This document shows positions 60,985-64,000 of a stretch of 64,000 nucleotides of DNA, in pieces. The DNA is from Synergistaceae bacterium (GTDB taxonomy: Bacteria > Synergistota > Synergistia > Synergistales > Aminobacteriaceae). Both the position numbers and the translations under genes were made by a program. Every line of letters begins with the position of its first letter. The first letter of the stretch is position 1. The stretch covers positions 37,571 to 101,570 of the forward strand of contig JAFSSM010000010.1 in assembly GCA_017451025.1 (NCBI GenBank), read 5' to 3'. The notes below the pieces were generated by a model. The model was not told the origin of the DNA. It did not search any database and saw only the letters and a list, made by a program, of their open reading frames with translations.

Positions 60985-62106
60985 CTACACGTTCTCCAGA
61001 AAACTCATGATGTAGGGGAGAGCCGCGCCGATCGTGATATTGTGGGAGGGCATCTTGCTTAAGAGGATATAGTCGTTATCCTCAATGAAAGGTGTCCTCT
61101 TTTTCACGTAGTCATAGAGCACGTTCACATCATCTTCTGTGAAATATGGCGCAAGATGTCCGCCAAGAATATATTTTGTGTCGATGACGAGGTGCATGTG
61201 TGCAATGATCCTTCCTAAATACCACAAAAACTCCTGCCATCGTTTCAGGGCCTCTCTTTCTCCGCTCCTGACCTGGCCGAAAAATTCATCAGGGTCTTCG
61301 CCGCGCAATAACGCAACTTTTGAGCAGACGGTCTCGAAACACCCACGCTTTCCGCAATAGCACATTTCACCGTCGGGCTTGGCCGTAATGTGCTCGAACG
61401 TGGCGGTGTGTCTGTGTTGTCCGTTGAGAATCTTGCGGTGTGAGATTAACGCTCCGCCTAAGTGCTCGCTCATCGAGAGGTATACAGCGTTGTCGAGTTC
61501 GGGGGACACCCACAGTTCCGAGAGCGCGGCTCCGTCTGGTTCGTGAATGAATCTGCACGGATAATCCAGCCACCTCGTGAAAACATCAATCTTCAGTCCC
61601 GTGCACTTGAGGATTTCGCCGTAAATCACCGTGCTTCCGTCCTCTGAGACTAAGCCTTGAAGCGCAAAACCGATACCCAGAATTTTTGTGCAGGCATCCT
61701 TAACGTCCAGAGACATTATGAAGTCCTTAACCCTCTTGCTGATTGCCTCGTAGTAGCTTTCTGTGTTCTCGTAGTCTGTGAGGAACTTCACGCACTTCAA
61801 CGGATTCCCGTAAAGGTCTATCGCAATAATCTTCACGCCGCGCCTGACGATTTCCACACCGACTGCAATTTTGTAGTCCGCAGAGGCTGACCACATCACC
61901 GGTTTACGTCTGTGCTGTTCAGCTTCATTCCTGAATATCAGCCCGTCTTTCTCCATCGCGGCAAGATGATTCGTCAGAGTTGGACGGCTCATCTTCAGCG
62001 TATGCGAGATATTCTGCTGCAATACGTTTTTCCTGCCGTTGTAGATGTGCATGTAAATCATGTGCCTGTTGCTGTCCCGTATTTGCTCCTGCGTTATCCT
62101 CTGCAC
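60985..62106 (-). CDS. ROK-family transcriptional regulator
   Basis: 373 residues from GTG 62106, taken because GGGAGGAG stands 7 bases before it; an upstream in-frame ATG at 62196 would put 30 unlikely residues in front. N-terminal winged HTH (NISHTLKMSRPTLTNHLAAMEKDGL), then a ROK sugar-kinase-like domain with the zinc motif CYCGKRGCFE, but with EPDGAAL in place of the strict catalytic signature. Regulators of this type (NagC/XylR) release DNA upon sugar binding. It is divergent from the SDR gene and convergent to the aldolase operon, so it likely controls both. Confidence 0.92.
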   Translation of the reverse strand: MQRITQEQIRDSNRHMIYMHIYNGRKNVLQQNISHTLKMSRPTLTNHLAAMEKDGLIFRNEAEQHRRKPVMWSASADYKIAVGVEIVRRGVKIIAIDLYGNPLKCVKFLTDYENTESYYEAISKRVKDFIMSLDVKDACTKILGIGFALQGLVSEDGSTVIYGEILKCTGLKIDVFTRWLDYPCRFIHEPDGAALSELWVSPELDNAVYLSMSEHLGGALISHRKILNGQHRHTATFEHITAKPDGEMCYCGKRGCFETVCSKVALLRGEDPDEFFGQVRSGEREALKRWQEFLWYLGRIIAHMHLVIDTKYILGGHLAPYFTEDDVNVLYDYVKKRTPFIEDNDYILLSKMPSHNITIGAALPYIMSFLENV

Positions 62107-62267
62107 TGAATATCTCCTCCCGAATAAAAATAAGTTTAGCGCGTTATCGCGATTGACAAAATAAGCCTTATCCTTTAAATTTACGTGTAAACCCATTTTA
62201 CATTACACAATTTATTCCACATAACACCGCTTAAAGTTTTGACTCTATTTTTAGGGAGGTCTTAATC
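62107..62267. other. 161-base divergent control region between the ROK regulator and the SDR gene
   Basis: Contains the dyad CGCGTTATCGCG (about 62141-62152) just ahead of the plus-strand -35 element, and a near-palindrome TTTACGTGTAAA starting near 62180 just past the -10. Either may be the ROK operator. The ribosome site GGGAGG for the SDR gene is at about 62253-62258. Confidence 0.6.
62153..62181 (+). promoter_or_regulatory. Promoter of the SDR/binding-protein transcript
   Basis: Perfect TTGACA (62153-62158) and TAAATT (62176-62181) with a 17-base spacer. The dyads on both sides suit repression by the ROK protein. Confidence 0.8.
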
Positions 62268-63044
62268 TTGGGCATTATTGAGAAGATGCGCCTTGACGGC
62301 AAGAAAGGCTTCGTTACCGGCGCAGCAAGAGGTATCGGCAAGTGTACAGCTAGGGCATTCGCGGAGGCTGGCGCGGATGTGGCTATCGTCGATTTGGACA
62401 TAGCTGAAGCCGAGAAGACAGCTCAGGAGATCGCACAGGCAACAGGACGCAAGACCATAGCCATCAAGTGCGACGTAACTAACGAGGCCGATGTTCAGGC
62501 AATGGTCGACAAGGTAGTTGCGGAGTTCGGAGGACTGGATTTCTGCCACGCCAACGCCGGAATTTGCATCAATGCTCCTGCTGACGAGATGACCTATGCC
62601 CAGTGGAAGAAGAACATTGACGTGAACCTCAACAGCGTATTCCTGACGGACACAATCGCCGGAAAATACATGCTCGCTCACGGCGGCGGAAGCATCATCA
62701 ACACCGCATCAATGTCCGCCCACATTGTCAATGTCCCTCAGCCTCAGTGTGCCTACAATGCCTCGAAGGCCGGAGTGATTCAGCTCACGAAGTCCCTTGC
62801 CATTGAGTGGGCCAAGCGCGGAGTACGCGTAAACTCAATCAGTCCCGGCTACATCGGTACAGACCTCACCCTCAGCTCCGAGTTCCTCAAGCCTTTAATC
62901 GCAAAGTGGAATGAACTTGCACCGATGGGCCGTCTCGGAAAACCCGAAGAACTGGAGTCAATCTGCGTGTATCTGGCAGGAGACACAAGCACATTCACGA
63001 CTGGTGCGGACTTCTGTCTTGATGGAGCATTCACCTGCTTCTAG
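62268..63044 (+). CDS. Short-chain dehydrogenase/reductase, polyol type
   Basis: 258 residues from TTG 62268 (GGGAGG upstream). Rossmann fold with the coenzyme motif TGAARGIGK, NAG motif (ANAG), and the catalytic Ser (NTASMSAH), Tyr and Lys (YNASKAG). Asp after beta-2 (IVDLD) points to NAD(H). Members close to this type oxidise mannitol, arabitol, sorbitol or gluconate. With the kinase and aldolase genes and the binding protein after it, it likely oxidises an imported polyol to a ketose; the substrate is not known. Confidence 0.92.
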   Translation: MGIIEKMRLDGKKGFVTGAARGIGKCTARAFAEAGADVAIVDLDIAEAEKTAQEIAQATGRKTIAIKCDVTNEADVQAMVDKVVAEFGGLDFCHANAGICINAPADEMTYAQWKKNIDVNLNSVFLTDTIAGKYMLAHGGGSIINTASMSAHIVNVPQPQCAYNASKAGVIQLTKSLAIEWAKRGVRVNSISPGYIGTDLTLSSEFLKPLIAKWNELAPMGRLGKPEELESICVYLAGDTSTFTTGADFCLDGAFTCF

Positions 63045-63100
63045 GCTTTAATCGTCCCACAATGGACGAAGCAATTTATTTACGTAAAGGAGATTCACAA

Positions 63101-64000
63101 ATGAAAAAGTTTGTCGCACTGTTCACCCTCGTAATGCTTCTTGCACTCCCCATTGCAGCAATGGCCGCCGACACCGGCAAAACCGAAGGCATCCAGGCAA
63201 GCCCCGAGTTCTACGCGAAGGCTGATATGACCGTCCTTAAGGGAAAGAAGATCGGCATCACGATTCAGTCCCTGCAGAACGCTTACTGGGCAGGCGTTAT
63301 GACAGCACTCGGAGAGATTCTCGAGGCCGCCGGAGCAGAGTACACAATCGTCGGATGCAACGACAGCTCGGCAACACAGATTGCACAGATTGAGAACTTC
63401 GTTTCAGCAGGCTGCGACCTCATCATGGTTCACCCGTCGGACGCAAACGCAGTCGAGGATGCATGTGCAGAAGCCCGCAATTTCGGCATCAAGGTTATGT
63501 GCTGGGATGACCCAATGACCAACACCGACGCTAACTGGGTTCTGAACAACACCTATCTTGGAATCGAAATCGGCAAACTTGCAGGAGCTTTCATCAACCA
63601 GCATTACAGCACAGAGAAGAAGGCTGAAGTTACCGTAATCGGCTATCCTCAGACAGTAATCCTTCTTGAGCGCGAAAACGGCATCAAGCAGGGACTTGAG
63701 GAAGTAGCTGGCGGCAAGTACGAGATCGTAGCCACGACAGCCGCAATCGAGGCGAACCTTGCACAGGACGCAGTAGAGACAATCCTTCAGGCACACCCTG
63801 ACTGCAAAGTCTTCACGGGCATCGGCGCAGGCGCAATGATCGGCGCGGACGAAGCCCTCCAGATTCACACGGGAGGCAAAATCCCTGAAGATATGGGCGT
63901 GTTCACCACCGACGTAACCAAGCAGCAGCTCGGACAGCTTGCAGACCCGACATATCCCGCAAAGGGCATCATCGGCTTCGAGGGCTCGGACGAAGACACC
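63101..64000 (+). CDS. Periplasmic sugar-binding protein (ABC type I fold), 3' end beyond window
   Basis: 300 residues are visible before the edge. AAAGGAG precedes ATG 63101. Signal peptide MKKFVALFTLVMLLALP, cut after AAMAA. The mature protein has the ribose-binding-protein fold: IGITIQSLQNAYWAGVMTAL at the start, GCDLIMVHPSDANAVEDAC, VMCWDDPM and DKVFTTDVTK-like later segments. It delivers a sugar or polyol to an ABC importer, whose permease and ATPase genes should follow just outside the window. Confidence 0.93.
   Translation, partial: MKKFVALFTLVMLLALPIAAMAADTGKTEGIQASPEFYAKADMTVLKGKKIGITIQSLQNAYWAGVMTALGEILEAAGAEYTIVGCNDSSATQIAQIENFVSAGCDLIMVHPSDANAVEDACAEARNFGIKVMCWDDPMTNTDANWVLNNTYLGIEIGKLAGAFINQHYSTEKKAEVTVIGYPQTVILLERENGIKQGLEEVAGGKYEIVATTAAIEANLAQDAVETILQAHPDCKVFTGIGAGAMIGADEALQIHTGGKIPEDMGVFTTDVTKQQLGQLADPTYPAKGIIGFEGSDEDT

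Noticed and set aside
1..64000. CRISPR array, rRNA, tRNA, integrase or intact insertion sequence
   Set aside because: No regularly spaced repeats, no cloverleaf with T-loop signature, and no transposase or recombinase frame were found by eye.

Overview
The window looks like chromosomal DNA from a strictly anaerobic, probably gut- or rumen-associated bacterium. The indicators are a complete six-gene Rnf complex, maturases for [FeFe]-hydrogenase (HydG, HydF), a membrane pyrophosphatase, CobT, a dicarboxylate/amino-acid symporter, and no sign of aerobic respiration. Gene style and content (frequent TTG starts, ankyrin families, roughly half G+C by eye) would fit Synergistota, but that placement is inference; no rRNA gene lies here to confirm it.

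Layout. 1-5.5 kb (minus strand): a secreted ankyrin protein cut by the window edge, an HdeD-like membrane protein, a HAD hydrolase, a nicotinamidase fused to a degenerate copy of that HAD domain, cobT, a RecO-like protein and a gene broken by one stop codon. 5.7-10.8 kb: rnfCDGEAB. 10.8-16.5 kb: an acidic-tailed membrane protein, a metallophosphoesterase and a 1124-residue secreted protein of mosaic composition. 16.6-21.3 kb: hydG, hydF, an ABC exporter and a 47-codon ORF. 21.3-28.4 kb: a decayed esterase, a nitrilase-family enzyme, rarA, a DAACS symporter, and a permease/ArsR/CGGC metal-handling group. 28.5-33.8 kb: hppA and a CPA2 antiporter, with a glycosyltransferase island between them whose main gene carries a 13-base poly-C tract and reads out of frame, the signature of phase variation. 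34-38 kb: a DD-carboxypeptidase, a small helical protein, a metal-site-less amidohydrolase and malQ. 38-44.7 kb: a minus-strand operon of ankyrin genes, one interrupted by two stops, ending in a metallopeptidase. 44.7-47.9 kb: a WYL regulator, a ThrE-type exporter and a secreted esterase.

47.9-57.8 kb is the most unusual block: a RiPP system on the plus strand. A radical SAM/SPASM enzyme with a possible N-terminal recognition domain is followed by a Nif11-leader precursor with three CxC motifs in its core, a membrane stub matching only the start of an NHLP-type HlyD adaptor, a C39 peptidase-ABC exporter, a second NHLP-type ABC protein, two paralogous exported family-3 binding proteins, an anti-sigma-like ATPase relative, a STAS protein and an exported C39-like cysteine peptidase. 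The expected chain is modification, export with leader removal, and then sensing or processing outside the cell.

57.9-64 kb holds a sugar or polyol catabolic locus: PfkB kinase, GatZ- and GatY-type aldolase proteins, a divergent ROK repressor, an SDR dehydrogenase and a sugar-binding protein cut by the right edge. Energy coupling is a theme of the rest: Rnf, the K+-dependent pyrophosphatase and hydrogenase maturation fit a fermentative, ion-gradient-driven anaerobe.
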